A stretch of DNA of 64,000 nt from Lumnitzera littorea (lineage: Eukaryota; Streptophyta; Magnoliopsida; Myrtales; Combretaceae). The stretch is taken from contig JAMXBB010000004.1 in the NCBI GenBank assembly GCA_024138015.1, forward strand, positions 113,099,064-113,163,063. Direction: 5' to 3'. Shown here one piece after another: positions 23,337-35,087 of the stretch (within the stretch, counting starts at the first letter, position 1; every line of letters starts with the position of its first letter). The notes beneath the pieces were generated by a model that was not told the DNA's origin, ran no database searches, and saw only the letters and a list, made by a program, of their open reading frames with translations. A program made the position numbers and the translations under genes.

Positions 23337-25113
23337 ATGGTACCTAAGAGAAGTTCTTCTTCAAAAGGAAATGAAAAGGTCACTGACAAACTCCATGAAT
23401 CCTCTCTAAAATCTCCAAAATCCCATAAAACAATGAAGCTGACTCATAACCAAGATTGCGATTCAAAGAAAAAGAAAAAGAAAGTTTAAGTTAAGATTAA
23501 ATCTGACAAGAAACAACGACATCAAACTAATGATGGAACTTCTTCAAACAAGAACAAGGTTTGTGATCCTGTGTTCTTTGATATACCTTTCTTTGAAAAG
23601 TACGGATTTTATTGGAGTGAGTTTATGGATAACCTAGGCTGTCTAGGGTTGATGGATTTGCAAGAAAGTGTCAATGTGGATGTACTACGAGAGTTTTATA
23701 CCAATCTTGTTATTGATATAGAGATTAAGGTTTTGACTACTTCAGTATTGGGTATTAAAATAGAAATCTCTAGGAAGGACTTGATAGAGTGTTTTGGATT
23801 AAAAAATATATGAAGATTTGGTTAGAATGATAAGAGAAAATGTGTTCACACGATTAAATGAAGGAATTGAGGATGACTATGGTTGGGTTGCATGGATTTT
23901 TAATTTTCAGTTAGTGGTTAGAATCATTTATAAGGCTGTTCTAAGTTGTATCTTACCCCAAAAAAGAAGTTTTATTGGGGTTATGGTTGAAGATGTAGTT
24001 ATCATTCTTGTAATGATAAAAAGAAAAAGTTTGGATTTGCCTACAAAGATCCTAAGGCACATGGGAAAAAGCAGGACTAGTATGCCATATGGAAATGCTA
24101 TCATAAAACTCTTGAGGTTTAAAGGATTAAGGATACCCAAAGGAGTGAATAACATAAAGTCCTTATAGAAAATTAGAGAAAAGGTTTTTCTCTACATGGT
24201 AATCAGGGTGAAAGACTATTTGTGGTATTCTAATGATGGTACACATTATGTTCACTTAAGGCACAAGAAGAGATCTTTAGATAAATCCTTGGAGAGTAAA
24301 ATGGCCGAGGGGAAGCCTTCTACACAAGTAGAACCTTCTATAGAAGGTTCTTAGGAAAAGAAGCAGGATGAACTCCTTACACAATTGATCGGTTCCCTTG
24401 ATCAACCACATTCTTTGGTTAACAAAGAACTACAATAGAGTACAGAGGGTTAAGCATAGCAATTACCTCATGCTTCTACATATGATATCTCTAAGAAGGT
24501 GGTAGAATTCTCATAGTAGCACATTAACAATGTGCTGAATGCAAAGTTTAAGACTTTTAAAAAGGAAAATTAGTTGTTAGTGGCTAAAAGATTTATTGAT
24601 TCAACTACATCTTTAGAGGCCAATGTAGAGTAGAAGTTGAATGAAGCTAAAGTTAAAATGAATGAGGGATTTAATGATATCAGACTACACCTCAATAGGA
24701 AGGAGTTAGAGCAGTTTACTCAAGGGCTTACTAACACTATTAGTTAGATGAAACATGTTGAGTAATCCCTAAGGCTGATGAATTTGAGGCTACTGTAATT
24801 TCTGTAACAATTGGATGTGTGTATAGCTAAACTTTACCTAGATTAAGAGTCTATAACTAAGGGTCTAAAAAATTTATAGAAGGAATTGAAGGATTTCATC
24901 TTTGTGCAATCTCTAAACTATGTCAGGCCTATTCAACCCTTACTAAAATTTTTCATACTCGATGATGAACCCTCCAAGTCATCTAAGAAGATCGTCTACA
25001 ATCCCCTTCTTGATCCACCTTACACCACAAAACAACCAACTTCATTCTCTACCAAAAAGAAATCTAGGAGACAGTTGTTTTGGGTTTATCATTTACTGTT
25101 TAGAAGTTTTTAA
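23337..25113 (+). pseudogene. Extra ORF in env position of the Sirevirus
   Basis: Starts at ATGGTACCTAAGAGA (23,337), which reads MVPKRSSSS, and continues with a Lys/Ser-rich N-terminal part. A globular domain with FFDIPFFEKYGFYW (23,577), LREFYTNLVI (23,685) and SRKDLIECFGL (23,771) follows, then an Ile/Val/Leu-rich half (23,880-24,150) with LRHMGKSRTSMPYGN. This resembles the 'putative plant transposon protein' domain found in many plant retroelement ORFs (Pfam PF20167 as I recall). A coiled-coil-prone stretch (24,530-24,900) and a Ser/Lys-rich end (24,960-25,080) complete it. Stops near 23,487, 23,811 and 24,166 and in the coil break it. No signal peptide or clear membrane anchor is seen, so an envelope role is not supported. 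Confidence 0.7.
24330..24351. repeat. 22-bp perfect palindrome
   Basis: A perfect palindrome with core CCTTCTATAGAAGG, flanked by AGAA and TTCT arms. The same core with imperfect outer arms recurs in the 3' LTR at 25,431-25,449. See the findings. Confidence 0.85.
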
Positions 25114-25215
25114 GACTGGATGTTTATGATTTGTTATTCAGCTCTGTTGTTTGTTTTAAACTATTTTGAATGTTAAATGGTTTGATTTGTCTTTTGTATG
25201 TCTATGTACATCTTA

Positions 25216-25338
25216 GATGATAACAAAAAGGGGTAGATAGAGCAAAAATATAATTTTTATGTGTAGTTTTCTGTGTAGCCAAGTTATTCTTAAATATTTT
25301 TGTGATATGTGTTTTGTTATCATCAAGAAGGGGGAGAG
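25216..25338 (+). other. Duplicated polypurine tracts before the 3' LTR
   Basis: GATGATAACAAAAAGGGG (25,216-25,233) and, 100 bases later, ATCATCAAGAAGGGGGAGAG ending at 25,338 immediately before the LTR's TG. The second is the plus-strand primer by position. A further related word, GATGATAGCAAAAAGG, lies inside the LTR (25,366-25,381). Multiple polypurine tracts of this form are a described Sirevirus trait. Confidence 0.75.
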
Positions 25339-26653
25339 TGTTAGGATTCTCCCTTACTTAGTTTTGATGATAGCAAAAAGGACTATATGATGTTATTTAT
25401 GTAAGTTAAGTGTTGTAGGAAAAGCTTAGTAGAACCTTCTATAGAAGGATTTGCATAAACTACATCGGAAAGAAATTTACATATAGAAGGTTTAGTAGAA
25501 GCTTTAGTAGAAGCTTTTAAGTAATTGGTTGAATAGTAAATGATGCTAGTAGAAGCTTAAGTAAAAGGTAGCTATATTGTGTATAAGGATGGAAGAGTAG
25601 TAGAAGTATATGTAGAAGGTTAATGGATGAAATACTTAATTAGGTCAATAGAAGAAACGGTAGAAGCGTTAATACCTAAAGTGAGTGGAACATTTGAGTG
25701 GCATGGACCTAGAGTGCCCATAAAAGCATCAATAGAAGTTCACTAAGCGTGATTTAAAAGCTATAAAATTACAAGTAGAAGTTTTAGAAGAAGGTTAATT
25801 AATTTGAGAAGACTTAACTCCACTAGTTAATTATATTTGAGAAATATAATTAACTTGCTCCACTTAAGTTGAGATAAAATATCTAGGGATATGTTAAAAT
25901 CACAACGGAAATCATCTTATTTGTAGCTAGCCAAATCTTGTGGATCAAGAATCAGTTTGTCAAGAAAATTTTGGATAAGGCTTAACAGATCACATATTTA
26001 TCCAAGAATTACAACATCATATAGAAAATCAGGAAACGGTCAAATTGTTATAAAGTTCATAAAAAATTCAGGAAAATCTCAAGTATTCAAACATTGAAGA
26101 ATAAGATATAAATAGTAAGTTATTCAAACAGAAAAAAAAAGCAGTGAGAACCATAAAGATATCAGTCTACTTATAGTATTCATCATTAAAGTTTTGAAGA
26201 TTCATATTTTCTTTTTCCATCAAATTTCTATGCATTTTCAAAAGGATTGTTTGATATTGTAACTTTGAAAGAGATAGATTGTATTGTAGTATGTATTTAG
26301 TCTAATTAGAGGCTAGTGAGTTAGGACAATTGATTGTAACGGTTAAGGAGACTTGACTGTGTAATCTCTTTTAAAGTTAATTGAATTGATATAGTGGAAC
26401 AACTGGATTCCCAATGATGGAGTTAGAGGAGAGGATTGATGCATGAGGCGGAACTTCTCTAAAATTTTGTGCTTAATCTTCCATCCTTCTCTCTGTAATT
26501 TCTGTCTAATTATTGTTTTATTGTGTTTGTCAAAATATTTTTTTGTCTTACATATATCTTGAGTAGTTCCCCTTTTTAAAGCTCAAAAATTTTATTTTTG
26601 AAAAGATTATAACAATCAGTTCATCCCCATCTTGATTGTTAAATGGGAACAAT
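25339..26653 (+). repeat. 3' LTR of the Sirevirus-type element
   Basis: Begins TGTTAGGATTCTCCC right after the polypurine tract and ends near GGGAACAAT, about 1.3 kb. The first 440 bp carry twelve TAGAAG hexamers and the palindrome core; the rest matches the 5' LTR. A C-rich box (TTCATCCCCATCTTG) lies about 30 bp before the end. Confidence 0.85.
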
Positions 26654-27960
26654 AATAATGACCCTCTAAACAACTATTATGTGATGAAAGTATAAAATAT
26701 AAAAGGGTAAAAACATTTGATACCATAGGTGATGTCTTATATTTTTCCATACTTTTATCCTACAGGAATTATTGATATATTATATCTTTTTTTCTTTTCT
26801 AGCCAACTATATTACAATTTGGGAGATAGAGAATTCAAACCATGGTTTATTCCAATAAAAGACCAATAATGATGCAATTAGGCTATAACAATCTCAACAA
26901 TCTATCCTATTTAAATTTACTCACATTTTGTCTCGATTAGAATCTTAATTGGATTCATTTGTTTGATCAGAATTGTCCCTTTCTATTTATTTATAGTTTA
27001 GGATATTTTATGGTGTCCTTAGATAGATGATTAATAGCCAAGACTGTGATAGTTTAATGACATTACTATTAATCTCCCCTTAAGACACAATGATCTAGTC
27101 CATCCAATAATTGTAATTCTAATTATAATAATACTTATAATCATGTCAATGGTTATATCCTTAGTACTTGATGATGATCAATTAGTTATGTCAGTATTTG
27201 AAAATAATTGCAGCTAGAAATGGTGGAATAGTAATAATTTGTTGGTTGACATGAAATATCAGTGAATACTGTTTTGTTTAAAGTATAATAATTGAAGAAA
27301 TTAATTCTTTTTAACCTTTTAAAGGAAATAACTCTTTTCCATTTTTGATGGAATATAGTCATTTACAAGAGCATAAACATGTTTTATTATTTTATTTTTA
27401 GCAATCCATTTTTCTTTTTCTTTTTCTTTTTTTTTTTTTTTGCTCTTAAGGGATGTGGTTTAGAATTTCCTTTGAGGGAAAATATTAGTTAAAATGCAAA
27501 ATCAAGACTTAATTTCAACAAAAATATGTTATTTAAATTGGGAATCGCTAGTACCAAATAGAGTACCAATATTTTCCCTCAATTTTAAAACAAGGTTAGT
27601 GCAGGACTCCATATTTTCGTCATTAGCTATATTACTAACATTAAACGTTGCATGTGAATAGTTTCTTAAACTAAAAGGAAAGAAAATAAAGAAATAAAAT
27701 GATTGCCTAACATGAAAAACTCCCTAATTTTATAACCTAACTAGTATTAGGATGGTGGGAAGTGTTACGGAAAGCGATTTATGCATAAACTATCAAGGTT
27801 TTCTAATTAAAATTTTAATAAACTTAAGAGAGAAGGAAGAAAAAAAAATTATCATTATAAAATAGTACATGAATTAGGTATCATTTTATTCATTCTAGCC
27901 AATTACATTTTATCAAATAATATACATATATATATTTTTATTATGCAAACCATATTCTCA
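26654..27960. other. AT-rich spacer, no gene recognised
   Basis: No coding sequence or paired terminal repeats seen. A T/C run (27,411-27,441) is the only notable simple sequence. Confidence 0.4.
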
Positions 27961-28901
27961 GAGTTAATTAAATAGATAAAACTCAAAAAATAATATCGCA
28001 TGATATTGGATGTCGAGGAACATAGTGAAGAGACCAACCACTTAGCAAGTGCCGCAAGATACTCACTAAATGGACCTTTTGAAATTTAATAAACCTTAAA
28101 GAGACAACAAGGTTATTGAAAATATTATCATTTATGATATAAAGTTTGTATAATTTAGTTAAGCTTTTTTCCTATATGGAAATTTTATATGTTTGTAAGA
28201 GAGAGCAAATATATGTATCGACTACTAAATGAGGAAAAAAAAGATCAATAAGAATAAATGTACGTAGTTAAAAGAAAAATGGTTTGAGAATTGGTATGGA
28301 AAGTACAAAAATACGGAGAAGAAAAAAAAAATACACAATTTAGCTGTTAAACCAGATTGTGTATAGAAATTCTTACACCAATTTATAAAGCCATGATTTG
28401 GGATTATGTGCAAGAGGTAGAATCACATTTTTTTGGACATATGGAATTTTTGTACATTTGATCAATAGTTTATTAGGGGGTGTTTACGCAATTTGTCTTT
28501 AATAATGTGCAGTTAAACAAAACCACCGAAAAATAATATATATATTGAAATAGCTGTACAATGAGCTTCTTGAAGGAGACATGCAACAAGATATTGGGAG
28601 ACTCAAATTAGCAAATTGTTAGTAACTATAGCTTAATGAGAGCTTAGAATTAGATTATTGTTGAACTTAGTTTCTTAGTATTTATCATGCACATAACAGG
28701 TTCAGTTTATTTTGCCAGCTAATTGTTAACTTATTGACAGATTAAAAATTTTCCCACCTTTCCATTTACTGATCTCGTCTGCATTCTCTCAATTTCTGAA
28801 ACTAATTTCTCAATCTTTTCACTCTCAGGAAAAACGAAAGAAAACCCTCAATCTTTTGCAACATCTTGTATTGGTGCGCACATTTCCTATCCTGGCATCT
28901 A

Positions 28902-30828
28902 ATGATGGATGAAGAAAAAGGTGCCTTTTCTCTTATACTCTTAGGGATTATCTCACATGCATAGCATCACAAATTGAATCTTACTTAGTGCATTCATTTC
29001 CCCATAAATGTTTCTTTCCAGTTTTAGAATAACTATTGTAATTCATAATTTATGATTGTTAAATAATTATATCAGTAGATGATGATAATTGTGTTTAATC
29101 ACTGCCATAAATAAATGGTCAAAAGCGGAGTAATATGGCACTGATGGCTGACAATTGATAATGGTGATGATTAGTTGCGTTGAGCATGAGAATTCGTGAA
29201 TGAAATTGATTTGTTTCATTAAAGGGAAAAGAGTCTCACACTTTTAATCGATAGGGTCCTTTAATAGATTAGAGATATCCGATTTATATTAGCGATGCAT
29301 GTTTGAATCTCCCAGTTCTAAAAACATTTCATGTCATTTAGCACTATCCTTATCCTCTTTCATTTTGTGGTTTTTACCACATGGCTTATTTAATAAAAAG
29401 TTTTTCCATTGCTCCACATCTATTTGGCATCTCTACATTAAGGTATTGCTAGCAGCCAAGCTGTAGAAGGTGGTGAAAAACAACCTGAGGTGGAGGCAAA
29501 AGTTGAAGGTAATTTATTCTTAGTTTTGTTTTTGTCCAAGGAATAATAATCTACATGCTTTTACTTGCGATTTTTTTTTTTTGTGTAATCTTATTATAAA
29601 AACCCTTATATATGTATATCTATATCTATATATATGTTTAAGTCCAGCGGCTTGTTCATTGCCTTCTAAAATTGAAATTTATCTAAATATTTGACTTTTA
29701 AAATTTACTTATTCATCTGGACAAAGGATGAATTTGAGGATGATCTCTTCCTTCCCATTTACTGATTATAAGCTGTAACTCATCATGTTGTGTCCTTTTT
29801 TTAACATTTGGTCTTTACCACATATGGGTTATGTGTTGAAAGACTTTACCATTCTTTTACTTTAGAATTATTTGACACCTCTCTCTCTCTCTCTCTCTTA
29901 TAAATTTTAAATTATAAAAATTTTCAGACATAACTAATTCAAACCAAATCAAGCGAAAACCATTTTTTTTTTTTTTTTTTGGTCTTGTAATTACCTGTTG
30001 GATTTTGCAGGAGGATCGACTTCGAAGGATGTAACAGTAGAGGTTGATGCATCAGCATCAACTCCCTCTATTTATCCCGTTGTTGGAGGGATTATATCAA
30101 AGAAATTGATCAATAGCGAAGAAGTTGTTTCTGCCATCTGTAATGAGTGGAAATCTAAGTACGGAAAAGTGGAAATCAAACACTTGAAGGCCAACCAATA
30201 CCTTTTTTTATTTAAAAATGCTGCCATTGCTGAAAAGGTCATTGCAGATGGTCCTTGGACAATTATGGGGAACTTCCTGTGTCTCCAACATTGGGAGAGC
30301 CACATGAACCTAGAGAGAGTCCGTTTTAGGTATATCGCGATCTGGGTGCAAATATATGGCTTGATGTCTAACCACGTAACTGAAGCTGTTGCCAAACATA
30401 TCGGAGACCACATAGGGAAGTTTCTGCACCTCGATCAGAGGAGTTTGATAAGAGGACGCTTCCTACGAGTGGAGGTGCTACTGGACTGCACCGCAGCCGT
30501 CAAAACAGGTATGTGGCTGAGCAGAAAAGAAGGTGGAACCTGGTACCATGTTGAGTTCAAGTATGAGAAGATGGCCCCTTTATGCTACAACTGTGGGCAC
30601 TTCGGTCACCCGATCGATGAATGTGAGGAAGATGGTGTTTCGCACCCCCATTTCGGCCCATGGCTGAGGGCCCCAGAAGCTACCGCCTTTCATATCCTGG
30701 CCAAGGACAAGCACAATGAACAAAAGTTCAATTTATACACAACTTGTCTAATTGTATTGATAGGGATTGCGGTTTGTATAGCTCTAGTGATAACGTTAAT
30801 CAAGTTGAATCCTTATCACCATCACTAA
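28902..30828 (+). CDS. DUF4283 and CCHC zinc-knuckle protein with C-terminal membrane segment, copy A
   Basis: Proposed exons 28,902-28,920, 29,443-29,508 and 30,011-30,828 join in phase 1 throughout to 300 residues. Donors are AAAAAG|GTGCC and TTGAAG|GTAATT; acceptors are CATTAAG|GTATT and TTTTGCAG|GAGG. The short acidic N-terminal part (MMDEEKGIASS) is followed by a DUF4283-type domain (about 45-195) with IYPVVGGIIS, ADGPWTI and IAIWVQIYGL, then a CCHC_4-type knuckle CYNCGHFGHPIDEC (220-233), FGPWL, and a hydrophobic segment (about 273-292, LIVLIGIAVCIALVITLI) ending seven or eight residues from the C-terminus, as in tail-anchored proteins. DUF4283 plus CCHC_4 is known from LINE ORF1-like proteins and from stand-alone plant proteins that may bind nucleic acid. 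The introns, intact frame and membrane tail speak for a host gene rather than a LINE copy. Function is unknown. Exon 2 is the least certain part: exon 1 to exon 3 also joins in frame. Confidence 0.7.
29879..29898 (+). repeat. (CT)10 microsatellite
   Basis: Ten CT units in the second intron of copy A, about 110 bases before the acceptor of the main exon. A second pyrimidine run (T18) lies at about 29,963-29,980, nearer the acceptor. Confidence 0.85.
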
Positions 30829-32962
30829 TGTATCATCAAGACGTCTCAGGATTACCACTGTATTGCTTTTGTTTTGTTTTTATGTTTTACTTTGATGGAT
30901 TCTCTATGTTTAAATCTTTGTATTACAGCAGAAACACCGAATGGGGATGTTGCCATGCATTCGCTCCATAGGGATTCATGAAATGGAAAGCTTTATTGAA
31001 ATCTGCATCTTGCTTTCATAAATGTGTATAAGAGTATATATAATGGTTCATCGGTTTCTATTAGCATTTTCTTGTTTTCATGCATACACATATTCATGCA
31101 CACTCAATAATGATAACAGTAATAATATTAATAGTAATAAAGTATCTTCATTCAATTATGTATTTATATTCCGCTATAACTGTACTATATATATATATAT
31201 ATATATATATAATCAGCCGTAATCCACATAAGAGATTCTATTAGTATAATAATTAATGTGCATAAGTAGTAGTAAGTAATATACTTATATACATATTATA
31301 CAAATAATAATATTTAACTTTAAAATCTTATTAAATTAAAAAAAATTTTCAACCTTTTATAAAGTTATTTCACTATGAAGTAAATTAAGAATTGAGAAAA
31401 GTTAGTCTAAATTTCCGTGAATTTATTATGTTCTACAAAAAGAGATGACATAAAACCTTATAAAAAAGTGCGTAAAGGAAAGAGTATAATTATGATTAAG
31501 TATCATCAACATGCCTATTTGCCATAAAAATCAAAGACAAACAGAAGTTATGTTTAATTTAATAACCGAGGGAATATTTGTATGGATTTTTGAGAAAGAA
31601 TGATGATGTTTTAAATAATTAAGTTACTTTATAGAAAATGTGAAACTTGAAAATTTTGCAATAATAATTAGAGTATCCACTAGTATCTTTGATAAGCTTG
31701 GGAGATTTTTAACCTTAGAAAAATAAATGAATGATTAATTAGATAATATCGATGAGGAATTAAGTATGCCAAAAATTCCAAAAAATAAAATACGAAACTT
31801 ACTCTTAAATATGAAAACGTAAAAATAATTGATATACGAAAGGCCTGACTATGCATACCATCTAATATAGTATAAATTAGAATTTAATTACAACTTGTAC
31901 AAATTCTCACCAAGATCCCAATATTATTATCTAGTTATTCACTAATTACAATACCCTAAACCTTAAGTCAACTCGATCTGGCTTTCCCAAGGTTTGTCCA
32001 TCAAGGGTGAGTCTGAGCCTCAGATTAAGTAGAGCGGCTTGGTAGCTCGCAAGACTCCTAACCTTCAAGAGATATATTTTAAATTGGGAGCTATAATTGG
32101 AGATACCTGACCAAACCCCTTACATCCCATCACGCCGTATAAGGGCTGGGGCCGCCCCCACAAAATTTCAGGAACAAGAAGAGCCTCTTAACTATGAATT
32201 TTCCAAACCAAGATATGGTGCATTTCGGCCTGTACATGTACCTCTGTGTGTATATATATATCTCACGTTTGTGTAGAAACATGTACAGTACTTTGACATG
32301 CATGGATATTAACTATATGTTACGTTGACGAAACTTCTTAGCTCAATCCCCCACATGGCCGAATCTTAAGAATATATATGCTAATATTTGTATATCTTAT
32401 ATATGTACAGATATAATAATATGCATGTTGTTGACGTAGAGGGGTAAATTCATGGACCGATTAATACATATATGCTTATATATCTATACATCTATAGAGG
32501 TATATTATTCAATCGCATTTAAATAATGTGCGTCTATATATAGTTGGCTACGGAGCGAGCCAACTCGATTATAAACGTCTCTATATGCTGACCGAACATG
32601 TGGGCACCTACTCCTTGTAAGCCCAGAAAAAAAACAGATATAACAGGATGTACATGAAAATATATTTTCCTTGAGTGAGGGTATGTAGATTAAGAAGCAT
32701 ATGCATGCATATATTATTTTTCCCCCCTTAAGTCATGAGATACAAATATATAGTTTACAATAATAGACCCATGTGAACGAAACTTATATAGGTAAATATA
32801 GACAATATAAAGATAACTGCCCATATTTAGGGCAAATAAACATAAATTGTAACTTTGGAAAAAAAGAAAACAAAAGAAAACAAAAGAAACATAAATCATA
32901 ACTAGACATGCTCTTCCCACCAAAGTCATTGGGTAAATGTCTCTATATATACCCTTCATATA
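30829..32962. other. 3' flank of copy A and AT-rich spacer
   Basis: The first 200 bases are the probable 3' untranslated region. A long TA dinucleotide run lies at about 31,185-31,212. A GC-richer block at 31,970-32,160 contains the trnfM-like piece listed separately. No further gene is seen. Confidence 0.4.
32028..32065 (+). pseudogene. Plastid trnfM-like fragment
   Basis: Thirty-eight bases containing GTAGAGCGGCTTGGTAGCTC and CGCAAGACTCCTAACCTT match the D arm and anticodon arm of plastid formyl-Met tRNA at about 33 of 38 positions, including the characteristic TTGGTAGCTCGCAAG. The anticodon position reads CCT instead of CAT, and neither the acceptor stem nor the T arm is recognisable. It is a dead fragment, most likely from plastid DNA transferred to the nucleus or the tRNA-derived head of a short element. 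Confidence 0.55.
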
Positions 32963-35087
32963 TGTAATACCCTAGAACATAAGACATCATAGATTGTTAC
33001 GGATTCCTAGTTTTTAATGACATGTTAGGTGTATCATTCAATTAAAAACTCCAAATAATACTATAAAAGTTTTCAAATAATCTTATACAATTAAATCTTC
33101 AAATAATATTAGAATAACTTCTAGTTAAGAAATATTAATGCCCAATCAATTATTATTACCATATAAGACTAAATAATCTTATGATTAAATTTCCTAGGAT
33201 AATTTTCAATACCAAATGTAGTCTTCACTTTTCTTATCCCCAAGGCAGCAACAGTTAGCTCCATAAGTTATTGAAATCAAGCAGTATAACTATAAGTCCT
33301 ACATCTGAAAATATAATAAAGTGAGCTAAAGCTCAAAATGCAACACACAATCACATACTCGTGATTAAACGATACATATTCACATGTGTAGGAATACAGA
33401 ACAAGTAAATTGTAGAATTCATTTAAATATCTTTACATTTAAGTTGGTCACATAAGCACACATTAGCGATTCTTCATCACCCGATTATATTACAATTCGT
33501 ATTATAACCTAACGTTTGGACGTGCTTCTTTATAACCTAACATTGGGTATCCCTCTTTGATCCCTTCTATAACATTTTAGATTTACCTCAAATCATTTCC
33601 AAACGAGACTTTACTAAGGAGAACGCGTCACAAGAATTATCGGGGTTGCCTCTTAGGGATCTATCACTCCGGGATCTTAGGATAAGCCAAATACAAGTAA
33701 TAAAAGGATATATAAGTTGGATACACATTGAATTCATTTTAATTTTTATTATCCTAACACTTACATACAACAAGTAAGTGTCATGTACTTGATATTTGGA
33801 ATCCGTTACCAACAAACCAAACCTAGTTTTAAATTATAGAAACAATAAATACTTATTAAACTTATTAAATATTGGATAAACAATTTTTCCTAATTAAAAG
33901 TCATATTTAGATCATTTAATTCTCTTTAAATTCACTAAATGAAACACTAAAGGGGTTTACTTTAGAAGTAACAAAAGAACAAAATAAAAAGAAGAGGAAA
34001 AACTCAACTTAAGAGAGTAAAACCTATGATACGGTCAAGTACATAATCGTATCTTTTTGGTTATGTAACTTATTGAGTTACACTTTATTACTATAAGAGA
34101 CATGACTAGGGATAAGGTTGTGTCTTTCGATCGTATAATTTTCTGGTCTACTAGCTCACATTAGTTGCTGTAAGGATACGATTAGGAATACGATTGTGTT
34201 TTTTTATTGTGTCACTTTCTGGTATATCAACCCACATCACCTACTACCAAGGACATGACCTAGGACATAGTCGTGTCACTTTTTAGTTGAACTTTTTTTT
34301 TCTTCTCTTTCGCCTAAAACCTTTCTAAACCTATTTTATCCTCTAACATCTTAACATATGGATCAAAAACACCATTGAATTTATAGAAATCTCAACTCCA
34401 TAACATAATCCCATTAACAACACCAATTGTCTTTCACATTTCTAACTTTTGTTTCAAATTTATTACTTATTCCATCAATATCAAACTTTTCCATTACTTT
34501 TATGACTTTAACTACCAAATCATCACTATAATCATTTTAAATAAAAATATTATAAGAAAAATCTAGTGTAAAGGGTATTTTACCTTGATTTTTAACAATT
34601 CTTTCGAGTTTCTTCATTTTCCTACGTCCAATCAATGCATAATCCTAAAATATCAATATGTATCACTTAGATTTAATCAAAACCTAAATTTTATAATCGA
34701 CTCTTCATTTACCATTGCAAATCTCCAAAGGTTATGTGAGCCTTGTAATTCCCTTCTTTAGATGAGTTATACCACCAAGAGAGATTTGAATCAATCCAAT
34801 TTTTTCCTCTAAAAACCGATAATATTTAATATTCATGTACCTTGAGTGTTTCCTTAGTTTTTAGTGGAAGAGTCATGTTCCTTAACTCCAAGAAGTCTAA
34901 AAGAGTCTTTAGGAAATAACGTAATATATATGCATTAGTTAGGTTAGGAAATTTTTGTTCTTCCAATATTATCTTTAATTAAACCGTTGCTTAAGACCTT
35001 AATATTCCTTACTCATAACTTACTTATAATTTATTTATTTTTATGACTTTATTCTTTTATATCCTTTTTTTTTTCTAGGGTATTATA
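32963..35087 (-). mobile_element. Solo LTR, 2.1 kb
   Basis: Starts TGTAATACCCTAGAA and ends TTCTAGGGTATTATA, a 14-of-15 inverted terminal match. It is flanked by ATATA (32,958-32,962) and GTATA (35,088-35,092), a near-perfect 5-bp target duplication. On the minus strand it carries the words GAGCTTTAGCTCACTTT then TTTTCAGATGTAGG (33,340-33,297), the same block found in the other gypsy-type LTRs here, which sets the orientation. No internal domain follows, so it is a solo LTR left after recombination. Confidence 0.7.

Larger units (their letters stand above)
14260..26653 (+). mobile_element. Degenerate Sirevirus-type Ty1/copia retrotransposon
   Basis: A complete but mutated element: 5' LTR (truncated), tRNA-Met primer site, gag, nested LTR, protease, integrase, reverse transcriptase, RNase H, an additional ORF after pol, two polypurine tracts and the 3' LTR. 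The pol order (integrase before reverse transcriptase) is that of Ty1/copia. The extra ORF downstream of pol, the repeated polypurine tracts, the C-rich box near the LTR end (TTCACCCCCATCTT) and LTR palindromes are features described for Sireviruses. Many stops and frameshifts are present. The two LTRs differ visibly along their shared 900 bp, which together with the nested insertion points to an old integration. No target duplication can be read because the 5' end is lost. Confidence 0.85.
27985..31110 (+). repeat. Duplicated segment, copy A
   Basis: This segment recurs as copy B (about 49,130-50,500) and copy C (about 51,930-54,390). Landmarks in A: CATGATATTGGATGTCGAGG (27,999), GTTAAGCTTTTTTCC (28,158), GCTTAATGAGAGCTTAGAATT (28,632), the first coding exon (28,902), TTAAATAATTATATCAGTAG (29,060) and the downstream ATATATAATGGTTCATC (31,035). 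Divergence among copies is large, with many small indels, so the duplications are old. Copy A is the only one with every part of the gene. Confidence 0.8.

Noticed and set aside
25441..25800. CRISPR-like array of TAGAAG repeats
   Set aside because: Six-base units with irregular spacing inside a plant LTR; no repeat-spacer structure, and the genome is eukaryotic.
29998..30010. Start of copy A at 29,998, reading LDFAGG
   Set aside because: The triplet there is TTG, and TTTTGCAG is a splice acceptor; the frame continues from upstream exons instead.
30072..30413. Antisense open frame over the DUF4283 domain of copy A
   Set aside because: A similar antisense opening exists over copy C (53,526-53,708) but in pieces; it is a shadow of the conserved sense exon.
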